Shown: positions 26,652 through 35,573 of the stretch, piece after piece | How the letters are laid out: every line of letters begins with the position of its first letter | Numbering within the stretch: the stretch's first letter is position 1 | Source: Flavobacteriales bacterium | Lineage (GTDB): Bacteria > Bacteroidota > Bacteroidia > Flavobacteriales_F > PHOS-HE28 | Length of the DNA: 64,000 nucleotides | Direction: 5' to 3' | Assembly (NCBI GenBank): GCA_016712535.1 | Contig: JADJQW010000003.1 | Location: 637,001 to 701,000 of the forward strand | Notes under the pieces: model-generated | Told to the model about the DNA's origin: nothing | Databases searched by the model: none | The model's input: the letters and a program-made list of their open reading frames with translations, nothing else | Program-made: the position numbers and the translations under genes

Positions 26652-27223
26652 GAGCCCAAGCGCTTCATCACCACGGCGCCGACCGCTTCGTACAGCTCTT
26701 CCGGACCCAGCGTCCGCCAGCGCATCGCATCGAGCTTGCCGCCGAGCAGGAAGTAGTGGTCGATGTTCGCCGCTTGCATGTCCTCGAGCACGTGCGGGCG
26801 GAAGTTGAGCAGCGCGATCCAGCCATCGGCCTCGTTCACCTCGTCGAACCATTCGGCGTAGTACTCGTCGTCGCTCGCGTGGAAATTGAGGACGTTCTCG
26901 CCGATGAGGATGAAGCGCTGGATGCCGTTGGCCATCAGGTGCTCGACAATGTTCCGCTTGAGCGTCATCACGTCGTTGTGCAGCAGGTCGTTCCACTCGC
27001 CGATGAGCTCCAGGATCGCGAAACCATCCTCGTAGTCGGCGAAGAGCACTTTCATGTACAGCGTGCTGCTCCCGAAGCTGTCCCATTGCGGGTGGATGAA
27101 GTGGTCGTAAACGGCGTTGGTGAAGTAGAGCTCACTGTGCTCCTCGCCGAAGAAGGGCGAGCGCTCGTCCTCTTCACTGGTGTACTTGTGCCGCCAGTTC
27201 CAGTAGGGCTCGATTTCGTGCAT
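26648..27223 (-). CDS. Conserved hypothetical protein upstream-paired with murQ
   Basis: A 191-residue soluble, acidic protein, beginning HEIEPYWNWRHKYTSEED and with a central FILIGENVLNFH segment. No signal peptide or membrane segment is present, and I do not recognise a domain; the alternating pattern suggests a mixed alpha/beta fold. It starts 13 bases after the end of murQ on the same strand, so the two are likely co-transcribed. That hints at cell-wall recycling or a related task, but only by position. Confidence 0.6.
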   Translation of the reverse strand: MHEIEPYWNWRHKYTSEEDERSPFFGEEHSELYFTNAVYDHFIHPQWDSFGSSTLYMKVLFADYEDGFAILELIGEWNDLLHNDVMTLKRNIVEHLMANGIQRFILIGENVLNFHASDDEYYAEWFDEVNEADGWIALLNFRPHVLEDMQAANIDHYFLLGGKLDAMRWRTLGPEELYEAVGAVVMKRLGS

Positions 27224-27236
27224 GGGGCCTCGTCGT

Positions 27237-28040
27237 TCAGCGGCGGCTCTCTACCGCCTTCCGCACGCTGCCGTGCTCATTCAGCAGCGCGTTCGCCTCA
27301 TCGTAGCCGATGCCCAGCCCGTCCATCACCATGCGCGTGCCGCGGTCGATGAGCTTGTTGTTGCTCAGCTGCATGTCGACCATGCGGTTGCCCTTCACGC
27401 GGCCGAGCTTGATCATGGTGGCGGTGCTGATCATGTTCAGGATGAGCTTCTGCGCCGTGCCGCTCTTCATGCGCGTGCTGCCGGTGATGAATTCGGGGCC
27501 GACAGCGGCAACGATGGGATGCTTGGCCACCAGGCTCACGGGGCTTCCCGGATTGCAGGTGATGCACGCGGTGAGGATGCCTTCAGTGTTGCATCGCTCC
27601 AAAGCGCCCACCACATACGGCGTGCTCCCGCTCGCCGCGATGCCGATCACGGTATCGTCTGCTCCGATGGCATGCTCCTGCAGGTCCGCCCAGCCTTGCT
27701 CACGGTCATCCTCGGCGAACTCCACGGCTTTGCGGATCGCGCTGTCACCGCCCGCGATGAGGCCGATCACCAGGCCGTGCGGCACGCCGAACGTGGGGGG
27801 GCACTCGCTCGCATCCACGATGCCCAATCTCCCGCTCGTTCCCGCGCCCAGGTAGAAGAGCCGGCCCCCGCGCGCGATGCGTTCCGCAAGAACATCCACC
27901 AGCGATTCGATGGAGGGTATCGCCTCAGCGACGGCATCGGCCACGAGCCGGTCCTCGGCGTTGATCCCCAGCAGCAATTCACGCGTGGTCTTGCGCTCGA
28001 GGTCGTTGTGGCGCGATTCGCGCTCCGTGATGCGTTCCAT
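27237..28040 (-). CDS. murQ: N-acetylmuramic acid 6-phosphate etherase
   Basis: A 267-residue SIS-domain enzyme that cleaves the lactyl ether of MurNAc-6-phosphate to GlcNAc-6-phosphate and D-lactate during peptidoglycan recycling. The start signature is ITERESRHNDLERKTTRELL. LFYLGAGTSGRLGIVDASECPPTF is the sugar-phosphate-binding SIS motif (residues ~62-85), with Glu79 as the probable general acid. GSTRMKSGTAQKLILNM near residue 195 is the second conserved block. The length is slightly short for the family (about 300) but all motifs are complete. A strong terminator lies upstream, in its direction, so murQ has its own promoter. Confidence 0.94.
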   Translation of the reverse strand: MERITERESRHNDLERKTTRELLLGINAEDRLVADAVAEAIPSIESLVDVLAERIARGGRLFYLGAGTSGRLGIVDASECPPTFGVPHGLVIGLIAGGDSAIRKAVEFAEDDREQGWADLQEHAIGADDTVIGIAASGSTPYVVGALERCNTEGILTACITCNPGSPVSLVAKHPIVAAVGPEFITGSTRMKSGTAQKLILNMISTATMIKLGRVKGNRMVDMQLSNNKLIDRGTRMVMDGLGIGYDEANALLNEHGSVRKAVESRR

Positions 28041-28047
28041 GATGGGC

Positions 28048-28079
28048 GCAAAGAAAAGGGCCGCCTTGCGGCAGCCCTT
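28048..28079 (-). terminator. Rho-independent terminator after the T9SS esterase-like gene
   Basis: On the minus strand the sequence forms AAGGGC-T-GCC, loop GCAA, GGC-G-GCCCTT, with one mismatch, followed by TTCTTTG (28056-28079 stem, T-rich tract to 28048). A 9-pair stem with a GNRA-type loop and a T-rich tail is a standard intrinsic terminator. It sits between the stop at 28101 and murQ, so it would end the esterase-like transcript and separate the two genes. Confidence 0.75.
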
Positions 28080-28100
28080 CTCCGATCCGTCCTTGAATGA

Positions 28101-29686
28101 TCAATCGAGCATCAGCTTGCGCACGATGCGTCCGTTCTCCGCTTCCAATTCCACCAGGTAGGTGCCGGCCACGAGCCCGTTGCGCTCGATCACGAAGCGC
28201 TGCGCCGCAGGATTGCCAGTGGCCACCACGCGGCCATTGATGTCGAGCAGGCGGTAGCGGCGCACAAGGCCCTGCGCGATGGAGACGTTCACATTCTCCG
28301 TTGCGGGGTTCGGCCAAACGCTCACTTAACCAGCGCCCTCAAATCGAGGTATGCGCGACCCTTGGTGGCGCTCATATCCGGGTTGCTGGCACTGCTGGCC
28401 ATGTGGGCGGTGATGGGCGGAGGGCCGGCGCTCACCACGGTCTGTGCGATGGGGCTATTGGGGTCCCACCATTGCCAAGGGCTGGCTTCTTCCTGTGCGG
28501 GGGCAGGCCATGCCGGGCGCACAACGGGGAACAGGCCCTCCACATCGGTATTGATCACCACGCTGTTGGCGCCATGGGTCTGGGTGCTGCCGTAGAGCGA
28601 GCGTGCACGGGCCGTGTAGGAATCCGTGCTGGGGAGGTTCGCGAAGCTGGCGTTGTTGCCGTACTGGTTGGCCAGTTCCATGAAGAGATTGCTGCCTTGC
28701 ACCGGAACAACAGGGCCGCCCGTGGTGGGCACGATCACGATGCCCTCGGTGAAGGGCGCGAAGGGGTCGAACACGGTGTGGAAGGCCACCATCGGCTGGT
28801 CGCCTTGCTCAAGCCAGCTCGTATCGGCCAGGGCGCCGCCCATGTTCACGCAGAACTGAGAGGTGCTGGTCTGGCCATTCGGGCGGTAAAGGGTGAGCTG
28901 GCCATTCAATCCTTCGATGTCACCGACCAAGGCAGGGTCCACGAAGCTCACCGTGGGATCGAAGGGGTCGGGGCGGAACTTCTCGATGTAGAGCTCCTGC
29001 ACGTCATCGAGCGTGGCATGGGCCAGGCTGATGTAGCCTCCGGTGCCTTCGCCCAGGACGATGATCTTGTTCGGATTGATGCGGTAGGTGGTGGCGTTGG
29101 CCTTCATGAAGCGCACGCACTGGCGAACATCGTGAAGGGCGCGATAGATGGCGTTGAGCAAGCTGCCGCGGCGCTCGAGCTCGGTGGCCGCAAGGGGGTT
29201 CCAGCCCAAGCGGTAGCTCATGCTCACCGCAACGTAGCCGCGCTTGGCCATGCGGGTGCAGGCCTCAACGGCGCTGCTGTCCTTGCGCGTTCCATTAGGG
29301 CTGCCGTTGATGGGCGGAGGCAGTGCATTGCCGGTGTGGATGTACACCACGAGCGGGCGCTGCATCTCGGTATCGATGCTCTGGCTCGGCTCATAGACAT
29401 CCATGCGCACGTTGGTCACCTTCACGGCCGTGCTGCCATCGGTGGGGTCGAAGTAGGCCGAAGGGATGGGGTTGCCCAGGGTCACGGCCGTTTGCAGCTC
29501 AGTGACGTTGGCGTTCACATCCGGCGAGGCCAGGTTGCTGGTGAGGAAATCGATGTTGGTGCCGTAGATCACGTCGGGGGTGGTCGTGATGTTGGCCGCG
29601 GAGAAGGTCTCCGTGAGGTAGCGCTGTGCGCTCACCGTGGCGGTAAGGGCAAGCGCCGCGAAGGCGAAGGGTATCCGTTGACTCAT
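28101..29686 (-). CDS. T9SS-exported alpha/beta-hydrolase-like protein, frameshifted before its sorting domain
   Basis: Start at 29686 gives signal peptide MSQRIPFAFAALALTATVSAQ. The body looks like a carboxylesterase: PLVVYIHTGNALPPP, YVAVSMSYRLGWNP and KIIVLGEGTGGYISLAHATL near residue 220. The elbow reads G-E-G-T-G, so the usual nucleophilic Ser is Gly. The frame ends at 28322 (RALVK, stop), but the overlapping next frame continues VSVWPNPATENVNVSI...GTYLVELEA, a complete type A sorting domain, to 28101. One missing base after GGTTAA would give LVNVSVWPNP and a 528-residue intact protein. Read both as one gene with a frameshift. Confidence 0.7.
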
Positions 29687-29710
29687 GGGGCGTGGTTTGA
29701 ATTGTAGCGA

Positions 29711-29718
29711 CGAAGGTA
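29711..29718 (-). promoter_or_regulatory. Candidate -7 box of the T9SS esterase-like gene
   Basis: TACCTTCG on the minus strand, 24 bases before the ATG at 29686; one mismatch to TAnnTTTG. Confidence 0.4.
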
Positions 29719-29784
29719 GGTGCGCTGCGCCATCCATCCGGCCCGTTCGGGCAGCGAGTTTTCCAAGTGATCCTGGAGCGCGGG

Positions 29785-30585
29785 TCAGTTCTCGGGCTTC
29801 ACTTGCCGGAGCTTCTCGGCCACTGCTTCGGGCAGGTGCTGGAAGAAGGTGTCGCCGCGCAGGCCCAGACGGAGCGTTTCGAGGGGGATCACCTCTTCGG
29901 GAGCGATGTTGCCGAGGTTCACATTGGCGCCGAGCTGCTTGATGAACCAGACCTGCTGCGCTTTCTGCGGAGCCTCCCACATGATGTGCTCGGCGGGCAC
30001 TTTGGCCAGGATGCGGTTCACGAGCTGGGTATGCGCATGGCCGCTGGGGCGATAGATGCCCACGGTGCCGCTCTCCCGCGCTTCTGCGATCACCTTCCAG
30101 CTGCCTGCATCGAGCTCCGCCTTCATCATGCTCACCCATTTCGAGGGGCTGATCAGGATCCCGCTCTCCTTGCTGCCCACTTCGCTGAGCACCGTGACAT
30201 GCTTGGCCAGATCGGTGATGTAGCGGCACTTCTCCTTCTGAGGCATGTTGATGGAGCCGTCGCTCACTTCAGCGGTATCGAGGCCGAATTGATCAAGGAG
30301 CTTGCGGTAATCCTTGTACTGCCCGCGTGCCACGAAGGCCTCGAAGAGCGTTCCGCCCAGATAGACGCGGATGCCGGCCTTCTGGTACAACTTGATCTTC
30401 TCCTTCAGCTTGTTCGTGATGAACGAAGTGCCGAAGCCCAGCTTCACCAGGTCCGTCAAATGGCCGCTCGCCTCGATCATGTCCTCGGCCTGCCGAATGG
30501 CCAGGCCCTTGTCCATGACCATGGTCAGCCCGTGCTCGCGCGGCTTCGCCGTGCGTTCCGGGATATGCGAGAGCGTATAGTTCAT
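29785..30585 (-). CDS. comA: Phosphosulfolactate synthase (ComA family)
   Basis: A 266-residue TIM-barrel protein of the ComA family, which adds sulfite to phosphoenolpyruvate to make (2R)-phosphosulfolactate. Typical segments are GLTMVMDKGL near residue 20, FGTSFI, then GIRVYLGGTLFEAFVARGQY, VLSEVGSKE and HIMWEAPQKAQQVWFI. In methanogens this is the first step to coenzyme M; Bacteroidota lack that pathway, and the family's role there is open, with sulfonate metabolites one possibility. The start at 30585 overlaps the TPR gene stop by 4 bases, which supports both start and co-translation. Upstream extension to 30960 is antisense-like. Confidence 0.85.
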   Translation of the reverse strand: MNYTLSHIPERTAKPREHGLTMVMDKGLAIRQAEDMIEASGHLTDLVKLGFGTSFITNKLKEKIKLYQKAGIRVYLGGTLFEAFVARGQYKDYRKLLDQFGLDTAEVSDGSINMPQKEKCRYITDLAKHVTVLSEVGSKESGILISPSKWVSMMKAELDAGSWKVIAEARESGTVGIYRPSGHAHTQLVNRILAKVPAEHIMWEAPQKAQQVWFIKQLGANVNLGNIAPEEVIPLETLRLGLRGDTFFQHLPEAVAEKLRQVKPEN

Positions 30586-31991
30586 GGAGCGTATAGTCCC
30601 AGGAGATGGATCACTTGAGGCATGGCCGAGGCCTCGGGGTAGTGCTCCAGGAATTGCGCGTGCCCTGCGTGATCGGCCATCAGCGCTTCTTCGAGTTCCA
30701 GAAGGCCCTGCTGCTGCTGGCCGGCGCGGAGCAGGTAGCTGGCCAGGCGGTAGCGGTAGCGGGGATTCATGCGGTGCACCTGGTCGCCTTCGCGCAGTTT
30801 CAGCACGGCTGCTTCGGGGCTCTTGAGGCCGAGCAGCAGGTCGGCATGATCGAGCCAGCCATCGAGGTTGCCAGCGTCGAGGGTGTTCAGGCGGGTATAA
30901 GCCGACAGGGATTCTTCGTACCGTTCGCTGCGGCCCAAGGCATTCGCATAGTAGTACCAAGCGTCGCCCGAATCCGGCGCGAGGCGGACCGCGGTCTCCA
31001 AGTCCTTCACCGCCTCGGAGAGCTTGCCCTGGATGTCCTTCACCACGCCACGGCCCACCCAGGCATCCACCCAGTTCGGGTCCAGAGCCAGGGCCTGGTC
31101 GTAGTGGATCAGCGCTTGCTCATGGCGCTCCATCTTCTCGTAGCATTCGCCGATGTAGCTGAACGTGACGGCCTGCGGGCCTTCGATGCCGAGGACCTCC
31201 TCGTAGCAGGTCACCGCACCGGCATAATCGCCTTTCACCAGCATGTTGCGCGCCTTGGTGAAGAGCGCCGAAGCGAATTCCTCGTTGATCGCGAGGCAGT
31301 ATTCCAACGCTTCGTTGCTCTCATCGATCCGGTCGAGGCGGGAGAGGGCGTTGCCCAGGCTGTACCAGGCCACCAGGCTGTACGGGTGCTCATTGGTGAA
31401 CTCCCGGAAGAAGGCGATCGCGCTCTGGTCCGCGCCGGAGAGTTCGAAGCAATGCGCGAGCTCATAGAGCAGGCCTTCGTTCTCCGGGTTCACGTCGAGG
31501 CCGCGCTTCAGCAGGTCGATGGCCTCGTCGTATTTGCCCAGGCTCTCGTGCTCGAAGGCGAGGTCGAGCAGGATCTCATCGTGTCCCTCATCGGCGAGCT
31601 CGAGCGCGCGGCGGTAGTGCTCAATGGCCCGGCGGTAGTTGCGCAGCTGGCTATGGATGCTGCCCTTGTGCAGGTGCACCTCCGCGCTCCAGGGCTCCAG
31701 CTTCCCCAAGGCGTCGAGCACCTCCAGGGCCTTGTTCAAGCGCCCGAGGTTCATGAGCACCACGGCCTCGCTGTACATGAGCTCCACCGATCCCGGATGC
31801 TGCGCCATGGCGAAGTCCAGCGCTTCCTTGGCGCGCCGTGCATCGTTCTCCTGCAGGTAGTGGTCAATCACCAATTCAAGGTCCTCCACGTCGAAGAAGA
31901 CGCTCGTCCCCTTGCGCTGCATGGCCTCGTAGCGGTCCACGCAGCCTTGCTGATGGTTGCGATGCGGTGGCGGGTGATGACCTTCGTTCAT
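30582..31991 (-). CDS. Tetratricopeptide-repeat protein
   Basis: A 469-residue soluble protein. After ~25 unstructured residues come about eleven TPR units, for example AIEHYRRALELADEGH, LLYELAHCFELSGADQ, NMLVKGDYAGAVTCYEEVLG and ALIHYDQALALDPNWVDAW. TPR arrays bind peptides or assemble complexes. There is no signal peptide. It overlaps the phosphosulfolactate synthase gene by 4 bases, a pairing I recall from other Bacteroidota, so it may be a partner or scaffold for that pathway. TACTTTTG (32020-32027) is an exact -7 match 29 bases upstream. Confidence 0.85.
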   Translation of the reverse strand: MNEGHHPPPHRNHQQGCVDRYEAMQRKGTSVFFDVEDLELVIDHYLQENDARRAKEALDFAMAQHPGSVELMYSEAVVLMNLGRLNKALEVLDALGKLEPWSAEVHLHKGSIHSQLRNYRRAIEHYRRALELADEGHDEILLDLAFEHESLGKYDEAIDLLKRGLDVNPENEGLLYELAHCFELSGADQSAIAFFREFTNEHPYSLVAWYSLGNALSRLDRIDESNEALEYCLAINEEFASALFTKARNMLVKGDYAGAVTCYEEVLGIEGPQAVTFSYIGECYEKMERHEQALIHYDQALALDPNWVDAWVGRGVVKDIQGKLSEAVKDLETAVRLAPDSGDAWYYYANALGRSERYEESLSAYTRLNTLDAGNLDGWLDHADLLLGLKSPEAAVLKLREGDQVHRMNPRYRYRLASYLLRAGQQQQGLLELEEALMADHAGHAQFLEHYPEASAMPQVIHLLGLYAP

Positions 31992-32019
31992 GCACTGGGC
32001 GCGAATGCGCCATGCAGGG

Positions 32020-32027
32020 CAAAAGTA
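32020..32027 (-). promoter_or_regulatory. Candidate -7 box of the TPR-comA operon
   Basis: TACTTTTG on the minus strand matches TAnnTTTG exactly, 28 bases before the ATG at 31991. Confidence 0.5.
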
Positions 32028-32078
32028 GCGGATGCGGAACTGGCGCGCAGGCTGCTGATCCGGCTTATGAACAGGTCC

Positions 32079-34295
32079 TTAAAGATTCCGGGTCAGCCAC
32101 TCGGTCATCATCTCATACAAGTGCAGCCGCGTGCTCCCGCCGCCGATCCCGTGGTTGCGATCGGGGTACATGAACTGGTCGAAGGGCTTGTTGGCCTTGA
32201 TGAGCGCGTTGGTCATCTCCGCAGCGTTCTGGTAATGCACATTGTCGTCGGCCAGGCCGTGGATGAGGAAGTAGTTCCCTTTCAGCTTGTTCACATGGAA
32301 CACCGGGCTGTTGTCGTCGTAGCCCTTGGCGTTGTCCTTGGGCAGGCCCATGTAGCGCTCGGTGTAGATGCTGTCGTAGTAGCGCCAATTGGTCACGGGC
32401 GCCACGGCGATGGCAGCCTTGAAGAGGTCGGCGCCCTTGGTGATGCACAGGCTGCTCATGTAGCCGCCGTAGCTCCAGCCCCAGATGCCGATGCGCTCCT
32501 TATCCACCCATGGCTGCTGGCCCAGCCATTGGGCGGTGGCCATGTGATCCACCGTCTCGTACTTGCCCAATTGGCCATAGGTGATGTGGCGGAAGTCGCG
32601 GCCGCGATGGCCCGTTCCGCGCGGATCGACGCACACCACGATATAGCCCTTCTGGGCGAGCAGGGTGTGCCATAGGTTGTTGCGCCCGCCCCAGGAGTCG
32701 AGCACCTGGTTGCTGTTGGGGCCGCTGTATTGCGTGAGCAGCACCGGATAGCGCTCCCGGCTCTGGAAGTCCGCGGGCTTCATCATCCAACCGCGCAGCT
32801 CCACGCCCTCGCTCGTGGTGAAGGTGAAGAACTCACGGGGCTGCATGCCGTAGTCGGCGCAGGTCTTCGCCAGCTTGGCGTTGTCCTTCAGCACCTTCAC
32901 CTGCTTGCCGCTGCCATCGTGCAGGGTGATCACCGGCGGCGTGTTCAGCGTGCTGCGCGTGTTGATGAAGAAGCGGAAGCCCGTGCTGAACTCCGCATCG
33001 TTCACGCCGCCCAGGGGCGAGAGCTGCATCACGCCTTTCCCGCTCAGCGGCGCAGCCAGCACTTCCTGGTTCTCGGGCGCGCTCTTGGCCGCGGTGAAGA
33101 TCACGCGCTGCCCTTTCTCGTCGATGCCCTTCACGCCGACCACGTCCCAGGCGCCGCGGGTGAGCTGCTGCTGGCTGCCGTCCTTCAGGTTCACGCGGTG
33201 GATGTGGTTCCAGCCATCCTTCTCGCTGGTGAGGATGAAGCCGCTGCCATCGGCCAGGAAGAAGAGGTCGTCGGTGACTTCGATGTAGGTGGGGCTGGTC
33301 TCTTTGTAGATCTCGGTGGGGACCGGACGCGCCTTGGTGCCGGGCGGCGGCAGTTTCACCGTGCAAAGCACCTTCTCGTTCTGCAGTCGGTTCAGGCGCA
33401 TGAACCAAGGTTCGCCTTTCGGCGTGAAGCCCAGTCGCGCGATGTAGATGTCCGTTTCCTCGGTGCCCAAGGGGATGCTGTAGGTGAGGCCGCCACTGAG
33501 GTCGCGCAGGTGCAAGGAGATCCTGCTGTTGTCCTCACCAGCCTTGGGGTACTTGAAGCGGTACTCGCTCGGGTAGAGCTGGTTCTTGTAGAGCGTCAGG
33601 TCGAATTCCTTCACGCCGCTCTCGTCGCTGCGCAGGTACAGGAGCTTGCTGCCATCGGGGCTCCATGCGTAGCCCTGCACCAGCGTGAACTCCTCTTCAT
33701 ACACCCAATCAGTGGCGCCATTCAGCACCTTGTTCCACTCGCCGTCGGTGGTGATCTGCTCTTCTTTCATCGTGGCCAGGTCCACCACGAAGAGGTTGTT
33801 GTCGCGTACGAAGGCGGCCTTGCTGCCATCGGGGCTGAAGGTGGCCAGGCGCTGCTTGGCTTTCTTCACATCGCTCAGCGGCACCAGCTTCTTGCTCGCG
33901 CGGTCGAACACGTAGTTGTAGGCGAAGGAGCTGTAGCGGTAGATCGGCTCGCTCTCCGTCTCGAACATCAGTTTCTTCTCATCGCCGCTGAAGCTGTAGC
34001 CTTCGATGCCGATGGGCTCTTTGCCACCCGAAGGCACCAACTCACCGGCCTTCACCAAGGTGGCCACCTTATTCCCGGTGCGATAGGCATACTGGTTGAT
34101 CATGGCCTCGCCACCTTCCTCCTCGAGCACGGTGTAGTGCAGGCCATCCTTCATGCTGGCCAAGCCGCCCACGTACTCGGCGCTGAAGAGCGGGCTGGCC
34201 CAGATGTCCTTGTTGGATAGGGCTTGCTGGGCGGTGGCAGGTTGCAGCAGGCCCAGGCATATGAGGGCCGAAACAGAAGCGAGGCGTGCGTTCAT
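32079..34295 (-). CDS. S9 family peptidase, dipeptidyl-peptidase IV-like
   Basis: A 738-residue exported serine peptidase. Start at 34295 gives a signal peptide (ASVSALICLGLLQPATAQ). Residues ~60-450 are the eight-bladed DPP-IV N-terminal propeller (YAWSPDGSKLLYLRSDESGV is a typical blade), which gates the active site. The alpha/beta-hydrolase domain carries GWSYGG with nucleophile Ser608, GLADDNVH with Asp683 and DRNHGI with His715, spaced like human DPP4. It should release Xaa-Pro or Xaa-Ala dipeptides from peptides in the periplasm. GCAAGGTA (34315-34322, plus strand) gives a weak -7 box on the minus strand. Confidence 0.93.
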   Translation of the reverse strand: MNARLASVSALICLGLLQPATAQQALSNKDIWASPLFSAEYVGGLASMKDGLHYTVLEEEGGEAMINQYAYRTGNKVATLVKAGELVPSGGKEPIGIEGYSFSGDEKKLMFETESEPIYRYSSFAYNYVFDRASKKLVPLSDVKKAKQRLATFSPDGSKAAFVRDNNLFVVDLATMKEEQITTDGEWNKVLNGATDWVYEEEFTLVQGYAWSPDGSKLLYLRSDESGVKEFDLTLYKNQLYPSEYRFKYPKAGEDNSRISLHLRDLSGGLTYSIPLGTEETDIYIARLGFTPKGEPWFMRLNRLQNEKVLCTVKLPPPGTKARPVPTEIYKETSPTYIEVTDDLFFLADGSGFILTSEKDGWNHIHRVNLKDGSQQQLTRGAWDVVGVKGIDEKGQRVIFTAAKSAPENQEVLAAPLSGKGVMQLSPLGGVNDAEFSTGFRFFINTRSTLNTPPVITLHDGSGKQVKVLKDNAKLAKTCADYGMQPREFFTFTTSEGVELRGWMMKPADFQSRERYPVLLTQYSGPNSNQVLDSWGGRNNLWHTLLAQKGYIVVCVDPRGTGHRGRDFRHITYGQLGKYETVDHMATAQWLGQQPWVDKERIGIWGWSYGGYMSSLCITKGADLFKAAIAVAPVTNWRYYDSIYTERYMGLPKDNAKGYDDNSPVFHVNKLKGNYFLIHGLADDNVHYQNAAEMTNALIKANKPFDQFMYPDRNHGIGGGSTRLHLYEMMTEWLTRNL

Positions 34296-34438
34296 GCGTT
34301 CAGTTGAGGGGTGGGCAAGGTAGCTGCGTGACTGCTTCGGGCTGGGGCCGATGGTCATTCGTGGCACCGTTCATCACCGCCGCGGTATGATTCGGCAGCC
34401 CATCGAACCCCGGCCGCTTCCCGCTGTTACTTCGCTGC

Positions 34439-35527
34439 ATGCTCGGGCACCGCTTCGCCAAGTACGTTCCGCCGCAGGACGATAGCACGCCCTTCGAGCG
34501 CTTGCTGCCGCTCTTCATCGAGCTGCTCACCCATACCAGCGGCGATGTGGAAGAGGCGCTCGACTGGATGGACGAGCTGGACAAGGAGCACGGCTTCTAC
34601 ACGAAGGCCTATGGCCGGAAGGAGTTCGAGGACGACCTGCGCAAGCACGGCATGATCGGCCGGCCCACGAAAGGCGGGAAGACGCCGCTCACCGGCAAGG
34701 CCGAGAAGCTGATCCGTGAGCGCGCGCTGGATCAGGTCTTCGGCAAGCTGAAGAAGAGCGAGCGCGGCAGCCACGGCCTGCGCAAGGCCGGTCCGGGCGA
34801 TGAGCCCACCAGCGACCGGCGCGCCTTCCGCTTCGGCGACCGCATCGAGCAGGTGGCCATGAGCGACAGCATCCGCAATGCCCAGCAGCGCGGCATCGAC
34901 GACCTGCGCATGAGCGAGGACGATCTGGAAGTGATCGAGACCGAGCACCAGAGCGCCTGCGCCACCGTGCTCATGATCGACATCAGCCACAGCATGATCC
35001 TCTACGGCGAGGACCGCATCACGCCCGCCAAGAAGGTGGCCATGGCGCTGGCCGAACTGATCAAGCGCCGCTACCCGAAGGACACGCTCGACATCGTCGT
35101 CTTCGGCAACGATGCCTGGCAGGTGAGCTTGAAGGACCTGCCTTACCTGCAGGTGGGTCCCTTCCACACCAACACCGTGGCCGGCCTCGAACTCGCCATG
35201 GACATCCTGCGCCGTCGCAAGGTGCGCAACCGCCGCATCGTGATGATCACCGACGGCAAGCCCAGCTGCATCAAGCGCGATGGCGAGTATTACATGAACA
35301 GCTTCGGGCTCGACGACTTCATCGTGGCGCGCTGCCTCGATGCCGCCGCTCGCGCGCGGAAGGCGCAGATCCCCATCACCACCTTCATGATCGCGCGCGA
35401 CCCTCATCTGCAGCGCTTCATCGAGCGCTTCACCGAGGCCAACCAGGGCCGCGCCTTCTACACCGGCCTGCAAGGCCTCGCGGACATGGTGTTCCGCGAT
35501 CACGCTTCCAACAGGAAGGCTTCCTAA
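34439..35527 (+). CDS. VWA-domain protein paired with an AAA ATPase
   Basis: A 362-residue cytoplasmic protein. The N-terminal ~170 residues are helical and charged, with FAKYVPPQDD and MDELDKEHG stretches. A von Willebrand A domain follows from about residue 176 (ATVLMIDISHSMILYG); the MIDAS motif DxSxS is complete at 181-185 and the conserved Thr/Asp loop is present later (VMITDGKPS). Together with the ATPase downstream this resembles VWA/MoxR-type or Mg-chelatase D/I-like pairs, in which the ATPase remodels a target presented by the VWA partner. The target is unknown. Confidence 0.85.
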   Translation: MLGHRFAKYVPPQDDSTPFERLLPLFIELLTHTSGDVEEALDWMDELDKEHGFYTKAYGRKEFEDDLRKHGMIGRPTKGGKTPLTGKAEKLIRERALDQVFGKLKKSERGSHGLRKAGPGDEPTSDRRAFRFGDRIEQVAMSDSIRNAQQRGIDDLRMSEDDLEVIETEHQSACATVLMIDISHSMILYGEDRITPAKKVAMALAELIKRRYPKDTLDIVVFGNDAWQVSLKDLPYLQVGPFHTNTVAGLELAMDILRRRKVRNRRIVMITDGKPSCIKRDGEYYMNSFGLDDFIVARCLDAAARARKAQIPITTFMIARDPHLQRFIERFTEANQGRAFYTGLQGLADMVFRDHASNRKAS

Positions 35528-35540
35528 CAGCGATGAGCAA

Positions 35541-35559
35541 GGGCGCGTCTGGCGCGCCC
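35541..35559. other. GC-rich hairpin between the VWA and AAA genes
   Basis: GGGCGCG, loop TCTGG, CGCGCCC, a perfect 7-pair stem in the 46-base gap, 14 bases after the VWA stop codon. It lacks a T tract, so it is more likely to protect or attenuate a shared message than to end it. Confidence 0.45.
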
Positions 35560-35573
35560 CAACGACCCAACAG

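Noticed and set aside
28101..28325. Separate 74-codon gene with only a sorting domain
   Set aside because: A sorting domain alone without a signal peptide makes no sense; it is the tail of the esterase-like gene after a one-base frameshift.
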